NCBI GenBank assembly: GCA_940671915.1
Contig: CALNVZ010000174.1
Span: 24,838,017 to 24,902,016 of the forward strand
Direction: 5' to 3'
DNA from: Paracentrotus lividus
Taxonomy: Eukaryota > Echinodermata > Echinoidea > Camarodonta > Echinidae
DNA: 64,000 bases
Under the pieces are notes generated by a model that searched no databases, was not told the DNA's origin, and was given only the letters and a program-made list of their open reading frames with translations. Made by a program: the position numbers and the translations under genes. Of this stretch, positions 34,992 through 46,638 are shown piece after piece. Numbering within the stretch: position 1 is the stretch's first letter; each line of letters opens with the position of its first letter.

Positions 34992-36195
34992 TATCCCTCA
35001 AACAGAAAAACACAAGTTTCCTCAGATTGATATTAATTAGAACCAAATATCAATAACGCGCTGTAACGAGAATAACAGTCGTAACGGGTGTCAAAATCAT
35101 TGACACACCATTTATTTTCATGAATAAATTCAAAGTAGTGAATTAAATTCCTTCAAGTTTTTAACAATGTTGAATGTGGCTGATACAACATGTTGATGCC
35201 CTAGCTTGCATTTATGGACATCCTGTTTTGGTAGATGCTCCAAAATGCATATAACGGTTGTAACGAAATGTGTGACACTATCAAGTCCTTGGAAGTTAAA
35301 TGTCTCATATATTTTTCTGCACATTACATGAACTATGATCTGTGTCATGTATATTTACAAATACCTTGGTGACATATTTTATGGTAACACAGAAGGTCAA
35401 AACAGTTTTGCTTCTAAGTTGAAACTCTCAACTGACATGGGAATGTTTGACACACATGTTACAACCGTTATATTGCCTTTTTTTTCCAATTCAGCCCAGC
35501 AATTATTGTTGTTCATGAATGTTGTGCACATGTGATATTAAGAGGTCTAGTCATTCTTAACAGGTACATAGTAAGTTGGTAATTATCATTAGTCAACTTG
35601 TTTAAATTATCATTTTTAAAAGGAGAAACCAATGTTATAATTTTTACCCTCTTTTCGGACCTCATTCTAGACTTTTACAAGAAATTGCACAAAAAGAGAA
35701 ACCCTGTAACGCTCGTTTTATATATTTTATTATATCCAAATTTTCAAACCCATTACCAGATGCTTTTGAAAACCGTGTGGGTTTCATCACAGCACAAGCA
35801 CACCGCATTTCCTGTCGTGAATCTTTGCTACCAGGTGCTAAGGCTGCAACAGAGCGATAATATAAATTCAATGCACCCATATATCTAATAGCCTCTGTTT
35901 GAAATCACTGTTTTCAATAATAAAATCACTTCATTGATCTGAAACTTTCAGTAGTTTGTTTTTGACATTCAGAGTCAAGTGTATTTATATTAAATTGTTA
36001 ATTACCCTTTTACTGTTTCGGAAGCTACGTTAAAGTGAATTAAGAAGACGAATCCCAAATATTGAGATATTATATACTAATAGCATCCTTACAACCCCCT
36101 AAAATACTGAGTGGCTGTTCAACCCCCCAAATAAGTTAAGAATACGGCTAATTTTAACGATTTACCCCTAGCCCACGATTTTCCGAGTTCGCTCC
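34992..36195. repeat. 1.2-kb duplicated segment, copy C2
   Basis: This is the second copy of 32,510-33,712, beginning directly at the gap. Here the TTAA element that starts at 36,030 continues to its right end, whereas in C1 the match stops about 160 bases into it. Confidence 0.93.
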
Positions 36196-36449
36196 ATCTC
36201 TCCTCTATATTCAACATCCAGGCACGATATACACAATACCCGGCCGTGACGTCACCCTCAGAGTGTACTAGAGTACACTAGTCTTTCACGCCCAAGCAGA
36301 AGGCTAATTTCATGAACTATCAAACCAGAATATTGAGAAGCCAGAGGATTTTTGTGATATGCTATCTGTTTGAACAACTTATATATGCTATATATTATCT
36401 GTAGAACCCAATTTAATGGAAATTCATCCCCTTCTTAATTCAACTTTAA
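36030..36449. mobile_element. TTAA-flanked MITE with visible empty site
   Basis: It is bounded by TTAA at 36,030-36,033 and 36,446-36,449. The right end CTTCTTAATTCAACT mirrors the left AGTGAATTAAGAAG (AGTTGAATTAAGAAG in the copy at 33,559). The related sequence at about 27,100 reads GTTACTTAATCCCTTTAAAC with one TTAA and no insert, which is the unoccupied site. TTAA duplication is typical of piggyBac-type transposition. It is non-coding and about 412 bp. Confidence 0.85.
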
Positions 36450-36965
36450 TCCCTTTAAACACACTCTCAACAAACATAACAGACTCAGTAGCCTATGCAC
36501 TGATGCACCCTTTCATAGTAGATAGGCCTTTAATTGTCTGCAAGAATGCCTAGGCCTACCCCTTCTCCTTTATTACTGACCATTAAGGCGGAAAGGGTCT
36601 TACTTTTATCCTTAGTAGGTGCAGCCGATAGACCAGTTTACTATTTTAGTTATTATAATTTATTATTTATGTTTCTTTCCTGGGGACATAGTAACAAGAT
36701 ATTCAAACAACCTGTAAAAAAAAGAATGAACTGCAATATATGGAACCCAGTTTGCATACATTAGTTGTTGTTATGTCAGGCAAGCCCCAGGCAAGTTTTC
36801 AGTTGTCAAGCACAACCTTTGTTTAAAAAGTATGCATAAAGTTATAATAACTAGTGAACTGGTCTATTCAATATTGCCAATGGACCGGTGGTAAAGGGGT
36901 CTGTCTTAAAATTCTCATTGGACATTGCCATCATCATGAGTATTCATGAACGATAAATATATGAC
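36450..36965. repeat. Dispersed repeat family, right part
   Basis: It continues the family of 26,455 beyond the inserted MITE (AACAGACTCAGTAGCCTATG, TAGTAGGTGCAGCC) and then extends with CAGGCAAG, GGTAAAGGGGTCTGTC and ATTCATGAACGATAAATAT. That extension is shared with 39,130-39,330. Confidence 0.75.
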
Positions 36966-37851
36966 GAAAAATTTTAGAATATGTGAGGGAACGAACAGTC
37001 AAATGGGTCGAACAGTCAAATGGGTTCACAGTTCTATTGGGTATATTGGCCGTTTTATTCTGGCATATGCATATTTCCGCATCAACAAAAGAGGGTAGAA
37101 GAGACCACTCTGTAACAAACAAAAGGAGAATTATAATTAGCATCAAATAACAGTATCATATAATAAATCAAGTTGCCGTGACAACAGAATTAAAATTATT
37201 AAAGACTAATTAATGTTCCTAGCAAACTATCAAGAAAATTCATAACAGAAAAAGAGATTTATCCTCTTAAAAATGTACATCTATTCTCCACTGTGAATAA
37301 TTTACTTCGTACATGTATGTAAATATCTCTTTGAAAAGTATTAGTCTTCAATTCAAGCAATTTATAACTTTTACCATCCATCACAGATAATATGATTCTT
37401 CATTATGAACAAAGTAATATCCATAGCCCTAAGCAAAAAAGAAATATTCTTCTCCAGAGAAAATCACATTTAGCATCAGTATGACATGTATCTTTAAATA
37501 ACAAGGTCACTTTTTTTTTCTCAAATATTTTTAAGTACATTCATGTTTTAGAGATAAACAATTTCTCTGTTAATACAACATCAAGAATTACAGAAAAGTA
37601 ATCCAAATACCACTATTAACAGTGCAACAGCATAATAAGTAAGATAATAATGAATTTAACTCATAATGCACATTGTACACTTTCAACTTTTCAATTTGCT
37701 TTCCTTTCTATATACACATCATATTCAATTTATAATGGTTTAAAGTAATTTAATCTAGCATTGTAATTCCTCTTACATCCCAGCTAAACTGTATCAAATG
37801 TCATATTTTGTACTTACGTTATTTAACTAGTTTCCATGGAATAATTTCATC
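36966..37851. other. AT-rich intergenic DNA, no gene seen
   Basis: There is no recognisable coding or repeat structure apart from a two-unit GAACAGTCAAATGGGT duplication at about 36,993-37,025. Confidence 0.4.
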
Positions 37852-38320
37852 TTAAAGGGGAAGTTCACCCTGGAATTTTATTGGTCTTAAAAAATGAAGA
37901 AAAATAATAAAAAAAATATTAGTGAAAGTTTGAAGAAAATCGACCAAGAAATAGCGAAGTTAAGAATATCTAAACTTTTGATTCTGTGACGTCACGTGCG
38001 AGCAGCTCTCCCATTGGTTGTGTATGTAAATTCCATAAATTTGTCTTTTTGTCATGGTTCTTGATTATTAAAGGAATGGGTCAATTTGATACAGTCATGT
38101 ATATGAAATATGTTTGATGGTGTATCTACAGCATAGGTGACATAATTAATTTCTTCTGAAAAAAAATGACATTTTATGGAATTTGCACTACATAACACAT
38201 ACATGTAGGAGATCTGCTCGCATGTGACGTCACAGAATCAAAATTTGAATATTCATAACTTCATCATTTTTTGGTTGATTTTCTCCAAACCTTCACTCAT
38301 ATTTTTCTTTTATTTTAGGG
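37852..38320. mobile_element. TTAAAGGGGAAGTTCACCC MITE, right end lost
   Basis: It starts TTAAAGGGGAAGTTCACCC and follows the intact relative at 50,197-50,670 throughout (GAAGTTTGAAGAAAATCGACC, GATTCTGTGACGTCAC, GTTGATTTTCTCCAAACC). It then runs straight into a dispersed-repeat copy without its right terminus. Confidence 0.75.
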
Positions 38321-39345
38321 TCTAGAAAGCGGGGGACTAAAAAGTGGGGACTAAAAAATTCAAGATTTTAAAGCCGAGGCAAAATCATGTGGTTTATATG
38401 TTTATACAGTTTAATGTTTTTATTCAGCCTTAACAATGATTAAAGGGATGCAGTAACATTGAATGATATTCAAATAGCAATTTATCTGATTTAGCTCATT
38501 TTGCCAACATAATTATAAACACTTAGGTTAGTCTGGTATCTCTTCAAAATTGCAGTCTAATTGCATGCTTTACTCTTGAGATATCTATGATTTTATACTC
38601 AAATTTTCAAACCCATTACCAGATGCTTTTGAAAACTGTGTGCATTTCAACACAGCACAAAGCACACCGCATTTCCTGTCGTGAAGTCCCCATGCCTACC
38701 AGGGTGCCAAGGGTGCAACAGAGCGATATTAAATTATTCATGCGCAGCCATATTCTAAAAGCCTCGTTTGAAATCACTGTTTTCAGATAGTAAAACACTT
38801 TCATTTGATCTGAAACTTCAGTAGTTTGTTTTTACGGTCAGAGCAATAGAATTTTATTCATTTTGACATCTTTTGCACACGCTCAACAAGCATAACAGAC
38901 TCAGTAGCCTATGCACTGATGCACCCTTTCAGAGTAGATAGGCCTTTAATTGTCTGCTAGAATGCTTATGCCTACCCCTTCTCCTTTATTACTGACCACT
39001 AAGTAGGTGCACCCAATAGACCAGTGTACTAAGTTAATTTATCCATGCTTCTTTCCTGGTGACAAAGTAACAGGATATTCAAACAACCTGTAATAAAATA
39101 ATGAACTGCAATATATGGAATCCAGTTTGCATACATTAGTTGTTGCTATGTCAGGCAAGCTTTCAGTTGTCAAGAACAACCTTTGTTTAAAAAATATGCA
39201 TAAAGTTATAATAACTAGTAAACTGGTCTATTCAATATTGCCAATAGACCTGTGGTAAAGGGGTCTGTAATAAATTCTCATTGGACATTGCCATCATCAT
39301 GAATATTCATGAACGATAAATATGTGACCAAAACTTGTAGATAGA
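38320..39345. repeat. Dispersed repeat family, fullest copy
   Basis: It shows the landmarks of 26,455 in order plus the right-hand extension ending ATTCATGAACGATAAATATG. Part of an inverted copy lies at about 39,880-40,096, interrupted by the element at 40,097 and continuing at 42,271. Confidence 0.75.
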
Positions 39346-40096
39346 TAGGTACTAGATAATATTGAATTTTCGCCATTTTAACCAAAGCATGCACATGAAA
39401 CTGTGGTGCAGAATGTATCTAATGTAGTTACAATGCAGTTGCCTATAAAATGTGAATATGTGACAATTACAAATTATATTGAGATCTTAGTTTACCACCT
39501 CTTTTTGAGAACTGCCGTGTAGGCCGTATATATTTGGAGTACATATGATCATCTAGTAGTCAGGAATAGGGTGTGTTAGAGGAATAGGATAGGAGGGGAT
39601 TTATTGTGTGTGGGATGAGATTGGTTAGTCAACATTGGTCCAATGCTTGTTTTAAGTGATATGATTCCAACGTGGTCCACCATTGGATACATATTGGGAT
39701 GTTTGTTGCCGGGCGATGTAAATCTAATGTTTGAGCAATATTGTTCCCTCCTGCACTTTTTATGGAGGTCCAACTTTGGCTGGCCAGCATTGGACCAACG
39801 TCAGGAAAAAAATATGGTGGATAAAGTTGTTCCAACGTTGGAACAACTTGTGGTTGCTACCTGGGTTGTTACTATGTTGCAGGGGAGCCAGTTTTCAGGC
39901 TTTTGCCTGATTTCAGGTCCTGTCACGTTCCCATTTCAGGCTTTTTTAGACCATTTAATGTACAGCATGTATGGTGTTTCAATATGTTTTGGATTTTTTC
40001 AGGCCCTGTGGGTAAAACCAGCAGCCAGTACATGGCATTTCTGTATGTTGGACAAGCAATTTTTTAGCTTGACATAGCAACAACTAATGAATGCAA

Positions 40097-42270
40097 CCTG
40101 GGCCGGTATTCTGGGGAACTGTCATAACTATTGTCGTAACTTTTGTCATATCTCTGCGAGATATAAAACCACAATGATTGTCATAAATCGGTATTTGGGG
40201 ATTGTTTTTTTCTCTGTCATATCCATGTATGTACCTGCCCATCTTTCCACAGATAGACAATAAAAATTCCTGTTAGTTCCTCGTCTAAGCCCTTAATAAG
40301 AAGACTCGTGGACATGTGGGGATGTGTCTGTAATTCATAACCCACCATTGCGCGACTGCCTGTATTAATAGCTTTAATAATTGAAGAAAGAAAATGATAA
40401 CTGAGAAAGATTTATTAAGAGAAAAAAAGAGAAAAAGTAGCAATTAACATATAGGAACTAACTTAGCATAGGGTCATTCCATGCCAATTCACCCAATGGG
40501 TTACACCCTACCGTCTCAGAATTTGCTCAAATTTGGTACACATAAAGTTAAATTAAATCATTACCTTCCAACATGAAACAAAAAAATAGCGTAAACCGTC
40601 CGTCGGTTTCCGAGCTATGGCCCACCCTTTTTGATTCGTTTTGGCAAAAATGGTGTGGACCTTCCATTTCACGGCAACTGAAGCGCCTGAACTGGTTGAC
40701 CATTTTTTGTGAAACTGGTACCATTCAAAAGGAAATTCAAAAGAGGAATTCAAAAATGGTATCAAAAATATTTTTGGACATTTAATGCTAACCTTGACTT
40801 TTTTCTATTAACTTGATTTTGACCCCAGATCGCCAGCGAATAATATTTTTACTTGATTTTATGTATGTTAATTGTCGGTATAATATTAACATAACATGTA
40901 AATATCTAGGATGATATTTTATTCTTCACACTTTAAAACTTTTTTAATGTAATTTACAAAGTTACTGTTACCCCCACATACTGATATTTGTGTTGGTAAT
41001 GTGTGTACAAGTCTCCATTATAGGCTTACTTGAAACTTCCAAACTGAAGTTAAATACATTCAATTAAAACAGGAAACTAAACATTTCAGGTAATAAAGGA
41101 AACTTAAACACAATGATAATGTATACATGTACGTAGACTCCATTTGCTTATGAATAGAGACATTTGTTTAGCCTTTTGATTGCTTTTGATTGGGGTGCAA
41201 TAGGTATACATACAAATCATCAGAAATCTGCGGTTTTGACAGAAACAAAATGCTTCTACATGTATCACGCTCTACTGTCCCAACTGGATACATCCTTGAG
41301 ATCTTTAAAGCATCAGCAACAGATATGGAACACATTATGGCATTTGATTGTAATGTTACTTCAGTTTGAAAGTATTCATGTATAATGGAATCTTGTACAC
41401 ACATTACCAACACAAATATCAGTATGTGGGGGTACAGTAATTTGTAAATTACATTAAAAAGAGTTTTAAAGGTGAGAAATAAAATATCATCCTAGATATT
41501 TACATGTTATGTTAATATTATACTGAACAATCACATACATAAAAATCAAGTAAAAATATTATTCGTCTGGGGTCAAAATCAAGGTTAAAGGAAAGGTCAA
41601 AGGTCATAGCACTTTAAATTGCTCCAATAATATTTCCGATACCATTTTTGAATTCCTCTTTGAATTTCTTTTGAATGGTACCAGTTTACACAAATTGGTC
41701 AACCAGTTCAGGCGCATTGTGCCGTTGAAATGGAAGGTCAACACCATTTTTGCCAAAACGAATCAAAAAGGGCGGGCCATAGCTCGGAAACCGACGGACC
41801 GTTTAGCTAATTTTTTTTGTTTCATGGGAAGGTAATGTTAAACTTTATGTGTACCAAATTTGAGCAAATTCTGAGACGGAAGGTGGCAAAATTGCACTTT
41901 CATTGGGTGAATTGGCATGGAATGACCCCATAAAAGAGTGTTGCTAAAAATTGTGGTCAATGATAAGTGAGACTAATGAACATTATATTCTAAAAATTGT
42001 TGTGAAATAAAGTTGACATGGTACTGTGATGTCATGGTACAAAATAAAGATAAGACAAAAATTATGACTGCTAGACCCGGTCATAACATTTGTCTTATCT
42101 TTTGCATGTAATGAGCTTAAGCATGAGTATATAATAGCTTATTTATTGAACGCACATAAAAGTTATAACAAAAAATATGCTGTCCCCCAGAGTACAGATT
42201 TTGTTTTATTTCTGAAAAAAGAAAAATATTGAGATACATACATATCATAGTCTCCAGAATACCGCCCAGG
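40097..42270. mobile_element. TIR element containing a second, foldback element
   Basis: The left end CCTGGGCCGGTATTCTGG is mirrored by the right end CCAGAATACCGCCCAGG. The flanks rejoin to match an uninterrupted inverted copy of the dispersed repeat at about 39,110-39,140 (ATGCAAACTGGATTCC when read in this direction). The doubled CCWGG at the junctions could be a 5-bp target duplication. The element is 2.17 kb, of which 1.46 kb is the nested insertion at 40,471. No transposase frame was recognised. Confidence 0.7.
40471..41929. mobile_element. Foldback element with ~550-bp inverted arms
   Basis: The arms 40,471-about 41,020 and about 41,385-41,929 are inverted copies of each other (GGGTCATTCCATGCCAATTC against GAATTGGCATGGAATGACCC, and onward through TGACCCCAGA and ACCAACACAAATATCAGTAT). 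They enclose about 365 bp of single-copy spacer. ATA flanks both ends. It has no coding capacity beyond arm-derived frames. It lies within the element 40,097-42,270 and so arrived later. Confidence 0.88.
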
Positions 42271-42616
42271 ATTCCAAAAATTTTAGTTAATTCATTATGG
42301 TTTATTTGAGTACCTTGTTGCTATGTAAAAATTGAAAGGTATGTGAATACACAATGTGTATTGAAAAAAGGTAATCCATTTTTAAAGGGAACATATTCCC
42401 AGTTTATCTGTGTAAATTTAAGATGTGATGCATATTCGAGTACATTGCAAGTGAATGTGACAGGTACAAAATCCATTTTTTGCAAGTTTTTTCAATGGGT
42501 GAAAGACTGATTGAAAGCTTTCAGTGGTGTCATACATCATCCCTCGCAATCATATTCAATGTTATGGACAGCAGGGACAGCATTCACCTAGTCTTGTCTC
42601 ATTTTCTAATAATTTT

Positions 42617-44128
42617 TATGCCTCCGCCACCGAAGGTGGTGCCGGAGGCATTATGTTTCGGGTTGTCCGTCCGTCCGTCCGTACGTCCGTCCGTCGTCCG
42701 TCCGTACGTCCGTCCGTTTTCGTTCTCGGCGATAACTTAAGACCGTTGACGGATCACTTTCAAACTTGGATCATGTATGCATATGGTAGGGACAATGATC
42801 TGATTAGACTTTGGGGTCATTAGGTCAAAGGTCAAAGGTCACAGAGGTCATTGTATGCATGAAAATGGCTCGTTCTCGCCATAACTTAAAAACCGTTTGA
42901 CGGGTCAACTTCAAACTTGGGTAATGTGTGCCTATGGGAGGGGCAATGAACTGATTAGATTTTAGGGTCATGAGGTCAAGGTCAAAGGTCACAGATGTCA
43001 TTGTATACATGAAAATGGTTCGTTCTCGCAATAACTTAAGAACGGTTTGACGGGTCAACTTCAAACTTGGATCATGTATGCATATGGTAGGGACCATGAA
43101 CTGATTAGAATTTGGGTCATGAGGTCAAAGGTCACAGAGGTCATTGTGTACATGAAAATGGCTCGTTCTTGCGATAACTTAAGAACCGTTTGAGGGATAA
43201 ACTTGAAACTTGGGTCATATGTGCATATATGAGGGCATAAACTTATTAGATTTGGGGTCATGAGGTCAAAGGTCACAGGCATTGTGTACGTGAAATGGCT
43301 CTCGTTCTTGCGATACTTAAGAACCGTTTGAGGGATCAACTTCAAACTTGGATCATATTTACATATGGGAGGGACAATGAACTTATCAGATTTTGGGGTC
43401 ATGAGGTCAAAGGTCACAGAGGTCATTGTGTACATGAAAATGGCTTGTTCTCGCAATAAACTTAAAAAACCGTTTACGGATCAATTTCAAACTTGGGTCA
43501 TATGTGCATATGGGACGGACAATAAAGTGATTAGAATTTAGAGTCATGAGGTCAAAGTTCAAAGGCCACAGAGGACATTGTGTACGTGAAAATGCTTGTT
43601 CTTGCGATAACTTAGAGAACAGTTTGATGGATGAACATCAAACTGGGTCATGTGTGCATATGGTAGGGACAATGAATTTATTATATTTTGAGGTCATGAA
43701 GTCAAAGGTCAAGGGTCACAGACGTCATTGTATACTTGAAAAGGCACGTTCTTGCTGTAACTTCTGAACCGTTTATGGACAACTTCAAACTTGGTCATGT
43801 GGGAGGAAAGATGAACTGATTAGATTTTTGAGGTCAGGACATCAAAGGTCACTGGTTATTTATGTAAATGACTCGTTTGTGCAATTTCTGAAGGACCTTT
43901 GACAGATCAACTTAAACATGTTTATCCTTTTTATTACATCAGTAGCCATCCTTCCTGAGTTGGAAATAATTCTGATGATACAACTTTAATAGATTTGGGG
44001 TCAATATCTCAAAGATGTCATGGTATAAATGGATGTAAAATACTCAACATGCGCATGCTTTTTTTTTCCGATGTGGCAATACGGAGGCATGCCTTCCGAC
44101 CGTGCGCGGTCGAAGATTCATCTAGTTC
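42617..44128. mobile_element. GCCTCCG-hairpin element with internal satellite array
   Basis: It opens with a hairpin (TGCCTCCGCCACC ... GGTGGTGCCGGAGGCA) and a TCCG run, contains a tandem array (42,720-43,930) and closes with CCGTGCGCGGTCGAAGATTC. A short relative with the same head and tail but only one internal unit lies at 50,777-51,109. The head and tail define it as one mobile unit. The transposition mechanism is unknown to me. Confidence 0.7.
42720..43930. repeat. Tandem array of ~145-bp units (about 8)
   Basis: The phrase TTCAAACTTGG recurs at spacings of about 138-152 bases. Each unit reads CGTTCTCGC, AACTTAAGAACCGTTTGA, TCAACTTCAAACTTGG, GAACTGATTAGATTTTGGGG, TCATGAGGTCAAAGGTCACA, GAGGTCATTGT. 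Units are imperfect, most so towards the right. The minus-strand frames repeating MTSVTFDL are a by-product of the array. Confidence 0.92.
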
Positions 44129-44728
44129 AAAAGTGTATTCTGTACATATCACCTTCATTTATAATTTAAATATTTATGTGTTACATTTATGATGTACAAA
44201 GGTTTGGTTTTAAAGGTTAAGTACATGTGACATTAAATAGTCAAAGTAAACCCCAATCTTGGAATATGGCCCTCTAAAAATAGATTATTTACCCTTTTTT
44301 TTTTTTTTTTTGAGATGCGCTGTATTATGAAACCAAGCTATTGTTTGACCTAACAGTCCATTCCTCAACAGTCCATTCCATTTGAGGAATTTTGAAGCAA
44401 TGGTTGAGGCAATGGATAACATGTGCTTATTTCATTTTTTACAACTCTTCCTTACATGTTGTAGCTGAACACATGCTGAGAGCATTTTTCTGTTTCTTCA
44501 CTCTGAAAGTCATCTGATAGTAATAATAATAAGGGTTGAAATGGTACAAACATCAGCAGAGCCCTGTCGCGGAGAACAATGATGTAATACTGAACATTAT
44601 GGGAATTTAATATCCAGACAGACAAGGTAATTGTGGCTACCGTAGATATTAAGATGTTATTGTGGGCATTGTGTGGTTAAACTTTTTTCATTCCTGTTGG
44701 ATGGTTTGGGAACATCCAAGATATATAG

Positions 44729-45758
44729 CCAGGGGGGCGTTTCACGAAGCCGTCATAAGTCTAACTTCTTGACTAAATCGGAGATAGTGAACAACTTGTC
44801 CACAAGCGGGTTCACGAAGCGCCCTTTCTGACAAGATCGTGGACAACAAGCTGACTAAATACTATGACAGCTCCGGACCTGTCATATCTTTGGAGAGCGC
44901 TGATACGTCAATCAAACGCAATTTATGGCAGCGATCGGTTTGGGCGAATTGCGTTTGCCGCGACAATCTCGATTTTCTCTATTTTTGTTCATACAAAATG
45001 TGGCAACCTCAGGATTTTGGTCTAATATCTAGAAAATAAATGGTTGTTAACAATTAAGTGATTTTTATATCCAATAAAGAAATAATATCTCGTAATATAT
45101 CCAATCAAGAAATAATATTGAATAAATTGCAAAAGCATTATTCAGCTTACCATAAAGCTAAATAAAGAGCCCGCAGAGACTACGTTGGTAGTTAAAATCG
45201 ATCTATTAGTCCCAAAATTAATAATTTTGAATAGATTTCTTTTTAAATTACAATACACTATTAATTTCTTTTTGTGAGCAAACAGAAAATTTAGGAAAAA
45301 ACCTCAATCTAGCTCCATTTTCAGCTAGCGTACTTTTTATAGTCTGATTTACGAAACTATGAATTAGCGCATCCGGGGGTACCCATCTCATGTTCTGACG
45401 TGGTCTTATTAATTTCATGATTGACACCTTGTAAATATATGCAGTAAGAAACATTGTGCGTTTTAATTCATATTATATAAATTATACATAATTTTATGAG
45501 CTTTCATACTGTTATTGACCGATTTTATCACTTCAATTTCTATAATATTGAAAATTTTGCTAAACCACAATGTCTAAATATCAACGAAACCGTGATTAAG
45601 GCTATTGCTCGATGACATCATCTCCGATAATATCGATATTACAATTGTCTAGCTTGGAAGAGCTTTGTGTAACCGACTTAGTAAGATTGGAGCTAACTAC
45701 GTGGTTGGTGGATAAAGATATGACTAACTTGTCCATGGTTTCGTGAAACGCCCCCTGG
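44729..45758. mobile_element. 1.03-kb TIR element (CCAGGGGGGCGTTTCACGAA ends)
   Basis: The left end CCAGGGGGGCGTTTCACGAA is mirrored by the right end TTCGTGAAACGCCCCCTGG. It splits a dispersed-repeat copy: GGAACATCCAAGATATATAG lies to the left and GTTCCTGAAAGTGGGGAC to the right, contiguous at 26,490-26,530. The element is non-coding, with subterminal words such as TTGTCCA in both orientations. Confidence 0.82.
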
Positions 45759-46479
45759 TTCCTGAAAGTGGGGACAAAATTCAAGAAATTAAAGCCAGAG
45801 CAATATCATCTGGCTGGAGATAAAAGAAGAAAAAATCCAACATTTATGACCAACAGTGTATATATACAGAGTGAGTAAAACACGCTTAATGCCTAGAAAA
45901 TTGTCTTTAAAAAGAATACAATTTATGAAATCCAGATTAATATACATATTCAGAAAAAAGATTTGATTTATCAAGTAATCCATGAGTTAGCACACATCAA
46001 ATGATTAAATGGTCACTTTCAACCTAAAAAGGTCCCTTAATCCTTTGAAAAGAATTTGAAAATCACATGTTTTGCAAACAACGCCATGTTTGTCCAAGTG
46101 TATACACGTACCACACAAAAATGGTACCAGAAGATGTGAGAGGAGAATTTAAGAATATTTTATAATAATATTGATTTCATTTATTACTATAATGAGAATT
46201 TGCTAGGTTTTAATTTTTTTTTTTTAAATCACTCGGTACATGTATGTATATAATCGCTAGAGGGTATTCATTTGTCTCGCAATCTACTATGGTCAACAAG
46301 GAAATTTGGATCACTTCTCGCAAAAAGTGATCACTAGCTTACAAGTTCACGAGCTTTCGAGTGCCGCTGCAACTCTTTATCAAGTGACGAAAATTAACTG
46401 AAAACGTAGTCTAGCGATTATTTCAATCCGCAATAATGAACTTATTTAGTCTTATTGATTGATATAGTTTAATATTTTT

Positions 46480-46638
46480 ATTCAGCCTAAAAGCAACATG
46501 CTCAACAAATATAATAAAGCTCAATAGCCTATGCATCGATGCACCCGTTCAGATTAGATAGGCCTATAATGTCTGCTGGATCCACACCCCTTCTCCTTTA
46601 TTACTGACCATTAGGGCAGTAGACCTAAGGATCTTCCT
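46480..46638. repeat. Dispersed repeat family, old copy
   Basis: TTTTTATTCAGCCTAAAAGC, GCTCAATAGCCTATGCA and CAGATTAGATAGGCCTATAA follow the family order with many substitutions. The copy is cut by the TTAA element that begins at 46,639. Confidence 0.6.

Noticed and set aside
42825-43456. Minus-strand protein with repeated MTSVTFDL segments
   Set aside because: Translation of the ~145-bp tandem array. Unit lengths vary, so the frame is accidental.
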